Positions 36,615 through 46,629 of a stretch of 64,000 bases of DNA are shown in pieces (the stretch's first letter is position 1; each line of letters starts with the position of its first letter). The DNA comes from Talinum fruticosum (lineage: Eukaryota; Streptophyta; Magnoliopsida; Caryophyllales; Talinaceae). The stretch covers positions 345,183 through 409,182 of the forward strand of contig JAITYX010000151.1 of the NCBI GenBank assembly GCA_021018815.1. The letters are read 5' to 3'. The notes beneath the pieces were generated by a model. The model was given only the letters and a program-made list of their open reading frames with translations. It was not told the origin of the DNA and did no database searches. The position numbers were made by a program, and so were the translations under genes.

Positions 36615-37330
36615 GGATGGGGAGCCACATCTAACAACTCAGAATAGAGTGTTACCTCCTCGGATTTTCCCTTAGAGCTATTACCCATCATACATTCCTG
36701 CAAAGGATCCCGCACATACCGATGTGGTAGCCACTCATCATATATGATTTGCTCCAACACATCCACCCTACAACATGTGTCTTCGAGAGCGGGGGTGGAC
36801 ATAGACTTGGTGAGATTAAACTCCACCTTCTCTTCCCCAACATGTAATGATAGCTTGCCATTCTTCACATCTATTAAGGCTCCGACGGTGGCAAGGAAAG
36901 GCCTTCCTAAAATGATTGGAATTTGTGCATCTTCGGCCATTTCCATAACCAAAAAATCACACGGGATGAAGAATTTTCCGACTTGAAGTGGCACATCTTC
37001 TAGAATTCCAATGGGGAACTTGACGGATCAATCTGCCAACTGAAGAGAGATAGTGGTTGGCTTCAACTCTCCCATTTGAAGCCGCTTGTAGATAGAGTAG
37101 GGCATAAGGCTAACACTTGCTCCAAGATCACACAAGGCCCGACTAATGGCTATATCCCCACAGAGCATGGTATGGAAAAAATACCTAGATCGAAAGCTTT
37201 GGGGGTGGCTTGTTTTGAATGATCGCACTGCATTCCTCGGTGAGAGAAACGGTAGCATGTTCTAACAATTTCCCTTTGTTAGAAAGCATCTCCTTCAAAA
37301 ATTTTGCATAGGATGGCATATCCGTGATAG
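36615..37330 (-). pseudogene. Athila-like gypsy protease region
   Basis: CDLGASVSLMP (about 37105-37140) carries the aspartic-protease D-x-G-A pattern of plant gypsy elements. It is followed by IYKRLQMGELKPTTISLQLAD and IPIILGRPFLATVGALIDVKNGKLSL (36830-36920). There is a frame break near 37025. Confidence 0.8.
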
Positions 37331-38880
37331 CTCCTAAAAGGGAATGTTGATGTGCAGCTTCTTTAACATCTCAATAAATTTGGAAAATTTCTTTTCCTCC
37401 TTAGCCTTCACAAGCCGTTGTGGAAATGGAATGGGAGGCTTGTAAGGTTTAGGTAATGGCATGGATGAACTCTCAATCAGAATTGGCTCCTTTTCACTTT
37501 CCTTAGCACCACCCTCAATAACACCTTCCTTCGCAACATCATGCACATCCTCACTCTCCTTTCTCCTTCCCCGTTTGATGCACCTTAGGGCCCTCTAACT
37601 CCTTCCCGCTCCTCAAGATAGGATTTGGCTCGGCTTGTGCTGGCAACTTCCCTTGGGATTGGGTAAGGTGGTTGACTTGTTGAGCAATTTGTACAATTTG
37701 AGTCTCTAACATCTTTTGATGAGTAGATAATTGCTCATTAGTCTTGGTTTGAGCTTGGATGAAACCTTCCATGAGAGTTTCAAGATTAGATTTACTGTGG
37801 AGGTGGAGGATTGTATACAATAGGAGGCCGATTTTTGGTGGTGGATGGAAACCGGGTGGTTGAGATGGATTTTGGTGGGGATGAGGATTGTTGTTGTGGT
37901 AGGAGAAATTGGGATGATTTTTCTAGCCGAGGTTATAAGTTTGAGAGTAAGGGTTGTTACGTGGTGGTGGCCTAGGAGGGAAGTTGTGGAGAGCATTAGC
38001 TTGCTCGGATGTAGAAAAGCTAGAATGACACTCCATATGGGGATGAGCACCGCCACATGCTTCACAAGAATATCCCATCTCTTGAGCGGTGGAAGAAGAG
38101 GAAGTGCCAATTAAAGGGTTTACCACAAATTTCTCCATTTGCATCGTGAGAGCTTCCACCTTGTTGGCCAAAAGATCCACTGCATCCACATTATGCTTTA
38201 CTCGTTCTCGATCATCCCTTCCAACGCCCCAATTATAGGCATTGGAAGTCATCTCCTCTAACAGAGCATCGGCTTGCTCTGTTGTCTTCTTCATGAATGT
38301 ACCCCCGAAGCATTATGCACGAGATAGACGCACCGAGTCCGAAAGCCCCTCATAAAAATTTGAATGAGCATCCATAGTTGAATACCATGATGAGGGAACT
38401 CTCGCTGCATCCCTTTGAACCGCTCCCAAGCTTCAAACAAAGACTCTCCGGGATGTTGCTTGAACTGGATGATGTTAAGCCTTAACTTGGATGCCTTGCA
38501 CTGGTGGAAAGAACCGATTGAGGAAGGCAAGGTTCAACTCAGTCCAAGTGCGGAAAGAGTTAGGAGCACAATTTTCTAGCCAGTTCTTTGCCTTATTAGT
38601 GAGGTAAAAAGGAAAGAACTTCAATCCGATGTACTCGTCATTTACTCCCGCCATCTTGATCATGCCACGGTGCTCAAGAAATGAATTGATGTGCTTGATG
38701 GGGTTCTCCGTAAGTGAGCCTCTAAATTGATTCTACTCAATGAGGTGTATAAAATCGGGCTTGAAATCAAAATTGGTTCCCTCGGGTAAATCGGGCAACA
38801 CAATAGCGGAGCCTCCCGTACCCATGGTAGGAGCCGAGTATGATTGAAGGCTATGAGGTGGGGGTGGATTTCCAGCCATA
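37331..38880 (-). pseudogene. Athila-like gypsy gag
   Basis: The ATG at 38880 opens MAGNPPPPHSLQSY. Capsid-like blocks follow: GVNDEYIGLKFFPFYLTNKAKNWLE (about 38570-38650), FRTWTELNLAFLNRFFPP, ESLFEAWERFKGMQREFPHHG (about 38380-38450) and a CEACGGAHPHMEC zinc-knuckle-like motif (about 38030-38070, C-x2-C-x4-H-x3-C). A long linker with Gln and Glu/Lys-rich stretches leads to the protease. Frameshifts and stops are frequent. Confidence 0.8.
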
Positions 38881-39123
38881 TTTTACTTCTTTCTTCGCCT
38901 ACGAGCTGCACCGCTTATGCACCTGACAGGTTGCTTCAATTTCGGGATCTAGAGGTGCTAATTCTTCACCTCTATGATTCCTCCTAAGCATACACTCAAG
39001 AAACTATACCAAGCATAAGTAGGATCAAGGAAAGATAAAAGCAAAAGGAAGAAGAAAAATGAAGAAAAATAAAAAAGCTCAATTCAAAAGTGTCACGTTA
39101 CTTAAACTAGGGAGTGGCGCTAG

Positions 39124-39141
39124 CTCCCGGCAACAGCGCCA
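39124..39141 (-). other. Gypsy primer-binding site, tRNA-Asp type
   Basis: The element strand reads TGGCGCTGTTGCCGGGAG. It differs in few positions from TGGCGCCGTTGCCGGGGA, the complement of the plant tRNA-Asp 3' end, which Athila-type elements use. Bases 38881-39123 are the untranslated leader before gag. Confidence 0.8.
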
Positions 39142-39147
39142 TTTTGT

Positions 39148-39472
39148 TGTGTACTAATGAGAGTACGGTTGTCGGTCTCGAGGAGCTAGATCTCAAACAA
39201 GTCTACAATTAATGTCCTTTTGAACTAAGGAAGGAAACAGTTCAAATTGTTTGGTAATGTAAACACTTAAAGAATAAAGTAAAATCGAGATAAAGAAAAC
39301 CTTAGGCGAGGATTTACCAAGCTAACATTGCAACAATCTTAATTACATGCTTCTACACTATTCACAACTGAGATGAATTAGGGAATCGATGCAGTTTAAA
39401 CCACCTAAGCCTTTTCTCAAAAGTCATTAAGCTAACTCAATTGAATTAATTGTTGTTCTCACACAATCAAAA
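39148..39472 (-). repeat. Athila-like 5' LTR remnant
   Basis: The sequence immediately upstream of the PBS on the element strand must be the 5' LTR end. Only about 325 bases remain before the join to E3 gag near 39473. There is no second copy in the window to define it. Confidence 0.55.
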
Positions 39473-39477
39473 CCAAA

Positions 39478-41000
39478 GAATACAACAGAGTGTCGGCTTG
39501 TGACACGGCAAAAGAAGTGTGGGACACTCTTGTCAACACATATGAAGGCACCAATCAAGTCGGACAATCGAAGATAAGTCAATATCTTCACAAATATGAG
39601 CTATTCATGATGGAGCTAGAAGAAAACATCACTCGGATGTTCATCTCGCTTCACTGAGATTACTAACAATTTCAAATCTCTCGGTAGAAAGATCTCCCAC
39701 GAAGAAATGTGCATAAAGATTCCGAGAAGTCTACCCAAGAGAAGATGGGGTCCTAAGGTGACTGCCATAGAGGAAGCCCAGAACCTTTCTCTATTAAAGC
39801 CAAACGAACTCATCGGGAAGCTACTCACCCATGAGATCCATCTAGAAGAAGAGGATGCCGAGGTCGGCACTAAAAAGAATATTGCACTGAAGGCCTCGAA
39901 AGCGAGAGAAGAAAATCTAAGCTCATCGGACTCGGAAGAAGATCCCATGGCACTTATCGCTCGAGGCTTCAAAAGAATGATGAAGCACAAGAGATGGGAG
40001 AAAAGGCCAAGAGATGAGTTTTACAACAAAGATAAGAAGGATAGAAAACGTAAACACTCTTCCCCTTCAAAGTTATCTTTAACCAAGAACTCTGGCTGTT
40101 TTGAATGTGGGAGCAAAGATCACATAGTGAAAGACTGTCCAAGGAGAAAGAGGGAAAGAAAGAAGAAGAAGGCTATGATGGCCACATGGAGTGATGAAGA
40201 TTCATCCGAAAAAGATGAAGACTCGGATGACTCAAAGTGTCCGATGGCACTATCGGATCGAGAAGTTGAATGCGAGTCAAACTCGATCAATCAGAAAATG
40301 AGGAAACGAATCCTCGGGAGGTAATTGAATATTTCCTCAAGTTTTCCAAAGTTAATTTAACTAAATATATTTATACTTTGGAAGAAAAGTCCAATTCGAC
40401 TCATCTCTATTTAAAGTACGACTTGAGTCTATCACTTCGAGAGCATCTCTTTGAAAAATGAATTAGAAAAACTAAGACTCACTCTAAGAGAACTCAAGGC
40501 TAGTGCTCAAGCTAATGAGACCGAGTCTAAGTCACTCTGAAGATAAAATGAGCATCTGAAGCAAAAGCTCAATGAGTCTCAAGAACTTGTTTTGAAGTTT
40601 ACTCAAGGTCAGAAAAACCTTGACATGCTCTTAGGATCTCAATGTGTCTCCTTCGGAAAAGAAGGACTCGGTTTTAACAAAGAGGAGGAATCTAATTCCT
40701 ACTCGGATCTTTTCAAGAAGGATTCCAGAACTGTAAAGTTCAGGAAGGCTAAGCACGGTCCCATGCATGAGAATGGGAAGAGGATTGAGCGCAGACCGAG
40801 CTTTCGGGAGAAAACCTTCTCCACTGGGTTATAAAAGGAAAGATTTAAAAAAAAAAGAGACATAGACTCGGTTTTCGGAAAGGAGGACTCGAGAATCAAG
40901 CCAAACCCAAAGTTATTCAAATCTGGGTTCCCAAGAGTCTTCTTCCTTAGAAAAGGGCCACGAGTAAAGGGAGTTACTAGGTTCATTAGAGGAAGTAAGG
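39478..41000 (+). pseudogene. E3 gag, N-terminally truncated
   Basis: It opens within EYNRVSA..AKEVWDTLVNTYEGTNQVGQSKISQYLHKYELF. The longest frame (39707-40324, 205 codons) holds WGPKVTAIEEAQNLSLLKPNELIGKLLTHEIHLEEEDAE, MALIARGFKRMMKHK and the intact knuckle CFECGSKDHIVKDC (C-x2-C-x4-H-x4-C, from 40097). An acidic segment DEDSSEKDEDSDDS follows, then a coiled-coil tail broken into frames up to about 41000. A knuckle and then a coiled coil is the Sirevirus gag layout. Confidence 0.85.
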
Positions 41001-41400
41001 AGGGTTAGTTTGTTTCGACTTGCGGGTAACTCGAAAAAGACAAAAGGTCATTGGTACTGGACGGTGGATGCTCACGCCACATGTTAGGAGATTCAAGACT
41101 CTTTTTGAGTTAGAAGAATACAAGGGAGGCAAAGTCACTTTTGGAGATGATAACAAGGGAAAAATAGTTGGGATAGGCAAGATTGGAAAAGGAGACAATC
41201 TGGTCGATCCAGTCTACCTTATCAAGGGATTAAAGTACAATCTACTCAAGCATCTCTCAATTATGTGACAAAGGTCAAGAGGTAAGATTCACTCGGACCA
41301 ATTGCTATATTTCCGATGAAACTATCAAGGAGATTAAGCTCTCGGGAAGAGATCGGGTAATACCTACACAATTCCTCTCTCGACCCAAGTCAGAATTTAT
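41001..41400 (+). pseudogene. E3 protease
   Basis: The active-site region at about 41043-41078 reads HWY.TVDAHATC in frame; with one lost base it matches the HWYLDSGCSRHM of E2. The Ser codon of DSG is also changed (CAG to CGG across the codons). Downstream, FELEEYKGGKVTFGDDNKGKIVGIGKIGKGDNLVDPVYLIKGLKYNLLKHLS (41100-41262) is clean. Confidence 0.75.
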
Positions 41401-42437
41401 CTTGTTTAAAAGCATCTCTACATGATGATTATTGGACATGGCATCGTAGACTAGGTCATGTTATTATGCACACCATTAAAAAGCTTGCATCTCATGGTTT
41501 AGTCGGAGAATTTCCTAACTGTGCATTTAAGAAAGATAAAATCAGTAAAGCATGCACAAAAGGGAAACGAGGTTAGATCATCTTTCAAATCTCTCAAATC
41601 TGTTTCCACATCCAAAGTGTTTGAAATGTTACATATGGATCTATGTGGTGAAATCCCTGTAAAGAGTCTCGAAGGTAAATCTTATGTACTTGTGATTGTT
41701 GATGACTACTCACGATTTACCTGGGTGTGTTTTCTTAAGCATGAAATGAAGCCTTCAAAGAGTTCACAAGCTCTGCAGGAGAATCAAAGTTGAGTCTCGG
41801 ACTCGGATCAAAAGAATTCGAATTAACCATGGAAGGGAGTTCGATTACTCGGAATTTGCAGAGTTCCGTGATAAGAATGGTATCTCCCACAACTTCTCAA
41901 GCACCAAGAACTCCTCAACGGAATGGAGTAGTGGAAAGAAAGAACCGAACTCTTAAAGAAATAGGAAGGACAATGATGTTTGAACATGATCTACCTTACT
42001 ATTTACAGGCTGAGGAAGTCAACAAAGCAAACTACACTTTGAACAGATGCCTCATCGGACCCATCCTGAAGAAAACTCCATACGAGCTCTATAAAGGGAA
42101 GAAACCCAACATTTCATACTTTAATCCCTTTGGATGTAAGTGTTATGTTCACAAAAATGGTAAGGATCACATGACCAAGTTTGATCCTCGGTCGGATGAA
42201 GGTATTTTTCTTGGTTATTCATCTCATAGTAAAGCATATCGCATTTTCAATAAAAGAACTAACAAAGTGAAAGAAAGCATCCACGTTGTTTTTGATGAGA
42301 TTGATCGGGGAAAACCAAGTGAGTCAACATTCTCAGATTTGAAGCTCAGTCGAGATGATGATATTGCTGAAGATGAGCTTAGAAAGAGTCAAGGAAACGT
42401 CACTCGGAATGAGGTAACTCAGAACACCACGACTTAG
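41401..42437 (+). pseudogene. E3 integrase
   Basis: The HHCC zinc domain (WHRRLGHVIMHTIKKLASHGLV..FPNCAFKK) spans about 41435-41560. An extra base in the KGKQVRSS codons (41568-41571, CGAG for CAG) breaks the frame before the core. Core landmarks are MLHMDLCGEIPVKSLEGKSYVLVIVDDYSRFTWV (first and second Asp), RTPQRNGVVERKNRTLKEIGRTMM, KPNISYFNPFGCKCYVHKNGKDH and HVVFDEIDRGKPSESTFSDLKL. Confidence 0.85.
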
Positions 42438-42639
42438 AATGAATCGACTCAAGAACCAGCTCGAATGTCGAAGGTCAACCGGATAAGCAAGCTCAATCAA
42501 ATCGGACCACTGAAGATCAAACAATTCAACCTACAAATCTGGTGAACCAGAGCACGAGTAGAGCATTCAAATATGCTTTGAGTCACCCACTCGAAAACAT
42601 TCTATCTTACATCAACAGTGGGGTAAGAACTCGTTCCTC

Positions 42640-43560
42640 TCTACAAAATCTATGTGCATTCACTGCATTCATATCATTAATCGAACCCGAAATGCACTAG
42701 AAGCCCTAAATGAACCTGAACGGGTCGAGGCCATGCAAGAGGAACTTAATCAATTCGAAAGAAACCAAGTCCGGACTCGACCAAATGACCTTCCGACCAC
42801 CCAGTCATAGGAACCAAATGGGTTTTCAAGAACAAACTAGATGAAGGTGGGTTGGTAGTCGAAATAAGGCTAGACTTATGGCTCAAGGTTACAATCAAGA
42901 AGAAGGAATTAATTGTGGGGAAACCTTTGCACTAGTGGCTAGAATTGAAGCTATTAGAATCCTTTTGGCATTTGCATCAAGCATGAATATCAAATTGTAC
43001 CAAATGGATGTTAAATGTGCTTTCCGTAATGGTTTCATTAAAGAGGAAGTCTATGTTGAGCAAACCCCTGGATTTGAAAACTCGGAATTTCCAAATCATG
43101 TTTTCAAATTGCAAAAAGCTCTTTATGGTCTTAAGCAAGCTCCCGAACTTGGTATGAAAGACTAAGCAATTTCTTAGTTGAAAATGATTTTAGAAGAGGT
43201 TAGATTGACAAGACTCTTTTTATAAAAACCAAGGGGAAAGACTTTCTTATTGCTCAATTCTATGTTGATGATATAATATTTGGAGCTACTAATGAAATTC
43301 TCTGTCGAGATTTTTCTAAGTTAATGAGACAGGAATTCCAAATGAGCATGATGGGAGAACTTAATTTCTTCCTTGGTCTACAAATCAAGCAAGACAAGGA
43401 TGGAATCTATGTTCATCAATCAAAGTATACCAGGGAATTGCTGAAGAAATATAAGCTTCAAGATGCAAAACATGCAGCGAACCCTAATGAGTAGCGAGCA
43501 TAAAACTAGACTCGGATGAAAAAGGTAAAGCGAGTAGATCGAAACTCTATCGAGGTATGG
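42640..43560 (+). pseudogene. E3 reverse transcriptase
   Basis: The fragment 42878-43165 reads AQGYNQEEGINCGETFALVARIEAIRILLAFASSMNIKLYQMDVKCAF..GFIKEEVYVEQTPGFEN...LQKALYGLKQAP. The frame shifts at QAPRAWY (cccgaac for a longer codon run). The catalytic QFYVDDIIFGATN lies at about 43255-43290, and MRQEFQMSMMGELNFFLGLQIKQDKDGIYVHQSKYTRELLKKYKLQ follows. Two 1-base insertions near 43480-43535 break the link to RNase H. Confidence 0.85.
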
Positions 43561-44204
43561 TTGGATCTCTGCTGTAACTTACTTCCAGTAGGCCGGATAT
43601 AATGTTTAGTGTGTGTTTGTGTGCAAGATTTCAAGCTAATCCAAAAGAATCACATCTCACTGCGGTGAAGAAAATCTTTAGATATCTTGCGGGGACTCGG
43701 AATCTAGGTCTATGGTACTCAAGAGACCAGAACCGACTCTTACTTGGATACTCGGATGCTAACTATGCTGGATACAAAGTTGATAGAAAGAGCACCTCAG
43801 TAGCATGCCAATTTCGGGTCAATCTCTTATATCTTAGCACTTAAAGAAGCAGAACTCAGTAGCTCTATCAACTCGTTGAAGCTAAGTACATTGCGGTTGG
43901 AGCATGTTGCGCTCAAATTTTATGGATCAAGAAACACTTGAGAGATCTTGGACTTTTATACAAATCAATTCCAATCAAATGTGACAATCAAAGTGCAATC
44001 GGAATCACTATGAATCCAGTTCAGTACTCAAAGACAAAGCATATTGAGGTCAGGTATTATTTTCTAAGAGACCATTCTAAGAAAGGTGATATTGAACTTG
44101 AATTCATTCCTACCAAACTTCAACTAACCGATATCTTTACTAATGCCCTTAGTGAGGATCGGTTTTGCTTTATTAGGAATAAACTTGGTATGATTAATGC
44201 ATGA
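43561..44204 (+). pseudogene. E3 RNase H
   Basis: Clean stretches are ARFQANPKESHLTAVKKIFRYLAGTRNLGLWYS (43622-43720), GYSDANYAGYKVDRKSTS and LGLLYKSIPIKCDNQSAIGITMNPVQYSKTKHIEVRYYFLRDHSKKGDIELEFIPTKLQLTDIFTNAL (43944-44150). It ends in FIRNKLGMINA and a TGA at about 44204. The STAEAEY region is frameshifted (aactcgttgaag). Confidence 0.88.
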
Positions 44205-44409
44205 TTATGTGCTAAATGTTTCTTTTACTGTGCTTTAATGACAATTAGTTCGAGTTGAACCAGTGATACTTGAGCTATGAGTTATTGCTTGTTTGTAGTT
44301 TCGAGCGACTCGAAACTTTACTAAGTCGGACTCGGCTTTTGAGAAAATTGGACATCAAACTTCGAAATCATCTTTAGAGTAGTGAAGAATTTCAGAAATT
44401 TCTTTTAAA

Positions 44410-44444
<35 letters not shown>

Positions 44445-44864
44445 GTATCGATCGGAAAACTAGCCATTAGAAGACAAACACTGGAATTTTAACCGTTGGA
44501 GAGCGGAACAGTCACACCGGTCCGAGGCGACCGTTGGAGAATTGGGTCGAACGAATACTGAAGGACAATTCTTTCTCTATAAATAGCACCCTTTTCCTTC
44601 ATTTCGCTACTTTACTCTCTACTCGCTCACTCTCTCGAATACTAAGCTCACTAGCAAGTTCGGTGTTTTTGAAGAGCAAACCCTCTCTCTCAAGCAAAGC
44701 AAGAAACATCTCAAGTAAGCACCGAAAGCTCTCTCTCTCTACTCTCTTACTTTTTTTACTCTCTACTCTCTTATTTTCTTTTTACTCTCTACTCTCTGTC
44801 TCTTCGAGCTATCTTTTCTCTCTCTATCAAAGTTTATCTTCCTTCCTTCTCAAACTCCACAACC
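44205..44864 (+). other. E3 spacer between pol and the third ORF
   Basis: It is non-coding and includes a (CT)n run at 44412-44442 and several shorter CT runs up to 44830. It has a TATA-like ctctataaatagcac at about 44575-44590, about 280 bases before the third-ORF ATG. E6 has a similar box near 31145. The layout resembles a leader and promoter for a subgenomic RNA, which is inference. Confidence 0.5.
44412..44442. repeat. (CT)n microsatellite
   Basis: About 15 CT units lie upstream of the E3 third ORF. E6 has a shorter run at the same place. Confidence 0.9.
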
Positions 44865-46329
44865 ATGCCGACAAGAGGTTCTCACCCCGATTTTCTTGGC
44901 TCTACAACTAAGAAGCCCCGAAAAAAAGCCAAGAGGGTGCATCCAACCCCTCTAAAATCCTTATCACCTAACACCCGACGTTGGATGACAAATTCTTCCC
45001 AACCACTAAATTTTCGTGGTTGAACCACATCAAAACCATAGGGGTTTACAATTTCCTCTATTTCGGTGAGTTCATCTATCCGAACTCATTTCGAGCTCTA
45101 CTCCAATCTCTCTAGCTCCGAGGGGATCCTCACCTCCGGAGTTTAAGATGTCGTTGTTCGAGTCGGCGTCTTTCTCCTCCACCGCTAATTCGGATGAAGT
45201 CGAAGCTCGTCTTCTCTGTTTCCTGCTGATGAGAACCTTCTTCTCTCAGCATTCGAGCAAAGAGAATCATAACTCTAAGATTCTCAAAGCTGTCTTTGAC
45301 ATTCTAGAGGGATACAAAGTAGAGAGGAACGAGTTGCCGTGCTGCCCCCACCTCTTTTTACTCTCTACGATGCCAACTCGGACAAAGAAATCCACACCTC
45401 TTCCTTTTAAGGCTCTTCTTACTTTCATTTTCAAACAATTCAAAGTCCTGCTCCCCTCGGATCCTAATGCGGTTTCGAGGCTGCCATCGTAGTTGGCGTA
45501 AAAGAACATCTCGGCTATGGATACTAGGAGACCCAACCGGGTGTCCGGGTCTACAACTCGAACCGAGGCAACCTTCACCTCCGCCTCAAGTCCTTCTCAT
45601 GTTCTTTCTTCTCGCTTCCTCTAACACGAGTGTTAGAAAAGCTCTCCTCTATGTCCACTCGAAATTAAGGACGCTCTCTTATCATTCAAGACTGTTCTTC
45701 GATCTATGAGCATAAACCAAAAGATCGCCGAGTCTCAAATCCGAGAGCAACAGGACGTGCTCCTTGAGATGAAGGCACTGGTTAAGGAGCAGCAGGAGTT
45801 GATTGAGCTCCTCCAAGAAAGATGATCCAAAGCAACTCGGGACCCGGTCAGCTCGGACATATCCGAAAAGTCCTCGAGCCCTACCAAATCTCCTTCCGGA
45901 GAGGCAAAAGAAGGAGAAAAGGAGGCTGCAGTTGAGGTAGCTCTTTTTGAGGAGAAGGACGAAGGGGAGAAGGAAAAAGAAGAGAAGGAGGAAGAAGGAG
46001 CGAGAAAACGAAGAAGCCAAGGGACAAGGTGCTCCCGCCCTTCAACCGGAGCCGATTAGCTCGGACGGTAGTCTAAGTGAGTCGAAGACCCCGTTGACAA
46101 AGGTCGGTCGGCAGCTGTCGAGCATGAGCAAGCACCTCCCTCCATCGAGTTCCAAGAGGATGAACCTCCGGACGATCTTGTTTTGGGTCGACCACTCGAG
46201 CTAAGCCCCTCCCGGAGATCCCAGTCTTCGCCGTCGCCTAGATCTTCGAGCATCTTCTCGCTCATACCAGCAAAGGCGCATTGCCCGTTCATCCACTTTG
46301 ACTCGATCGCTCCCACTCCACCATCCTAA
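44865..46329 (+). pseudogene. E3 third ORF (env-like position), broken
   Basis: ATG at 44865 opens MPTRGSHPDFLGSTTKKPRKK, matching the E1 and E6 starts. The stop is at 46327-46329 (..IAPTPPS). If unbroken it would be about 488 residues. Blocks shared with E1, in order, are LDDKFF/FSWL, LLMRTFFSQHSSKENHNS..FDILEGYKV (about 45220-45320), RTKKSTPLPFKALL, a coiled-coil-like Glu/Gln stretch (EQQDVLLEMKALVKEQQELIELL, about 45745-45815), an acidic Glu/Lys tract (45940-46010) and EPISSD...DDLVLGRP. No signal peptide or transmembrane segment is evident. Frames change several times. Confidence 0.65.
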
Positions 46330-46421
46330 TTTTTTTTATTTTTAATTTTTTTATTGTTTTGTCCAGACATACAAATTGTATGTACTTGATACATTCTTCT
46401 CCATTTTGTTTTTGCTGAAAA

Positions 46422-46433
46422 GTAAGGGGGAGA
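46422..46433 (+). other. PPT-like motif behind the third ORF of E3
   Basis: gtaagggggaga lies 93 bases after the stop. E1 has the counterpart at 6184-6194. The rest of 46330-46629 is AT-rich with no other feature seen. Confidence 0.4.
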
Positions 46434-46629
46434 ATATTTCGAAATTTTTTTGTCTTGTTTAGGAGGAGTTTTTTTTCTCACGCTTTGTATATATTTTCTA
46501 TGCTTATATTAATATGAATGAAGTTTCTGATTTCGCGCTTATTTATTCCTTAGTTTAACTCCTCTCCGAGTTTCAATTTATTAAGTGTATCTTGCTCGAT
46601 ATATCAGCTCGATTATGAACCTTTGCTCT

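Noticed and set aside
39616..39990. 124-codon minus frame
   Set aside because: Antisense to E3 gag, which carries the intact zinc knuckle on the plus strand.
44865..46329. Calling the third ORF a true viral envelope gene
   Set aside because: Position fits, but no signal peptide, cleavage site or membrane anchor could be seen, so only 'env-like position' is supported.
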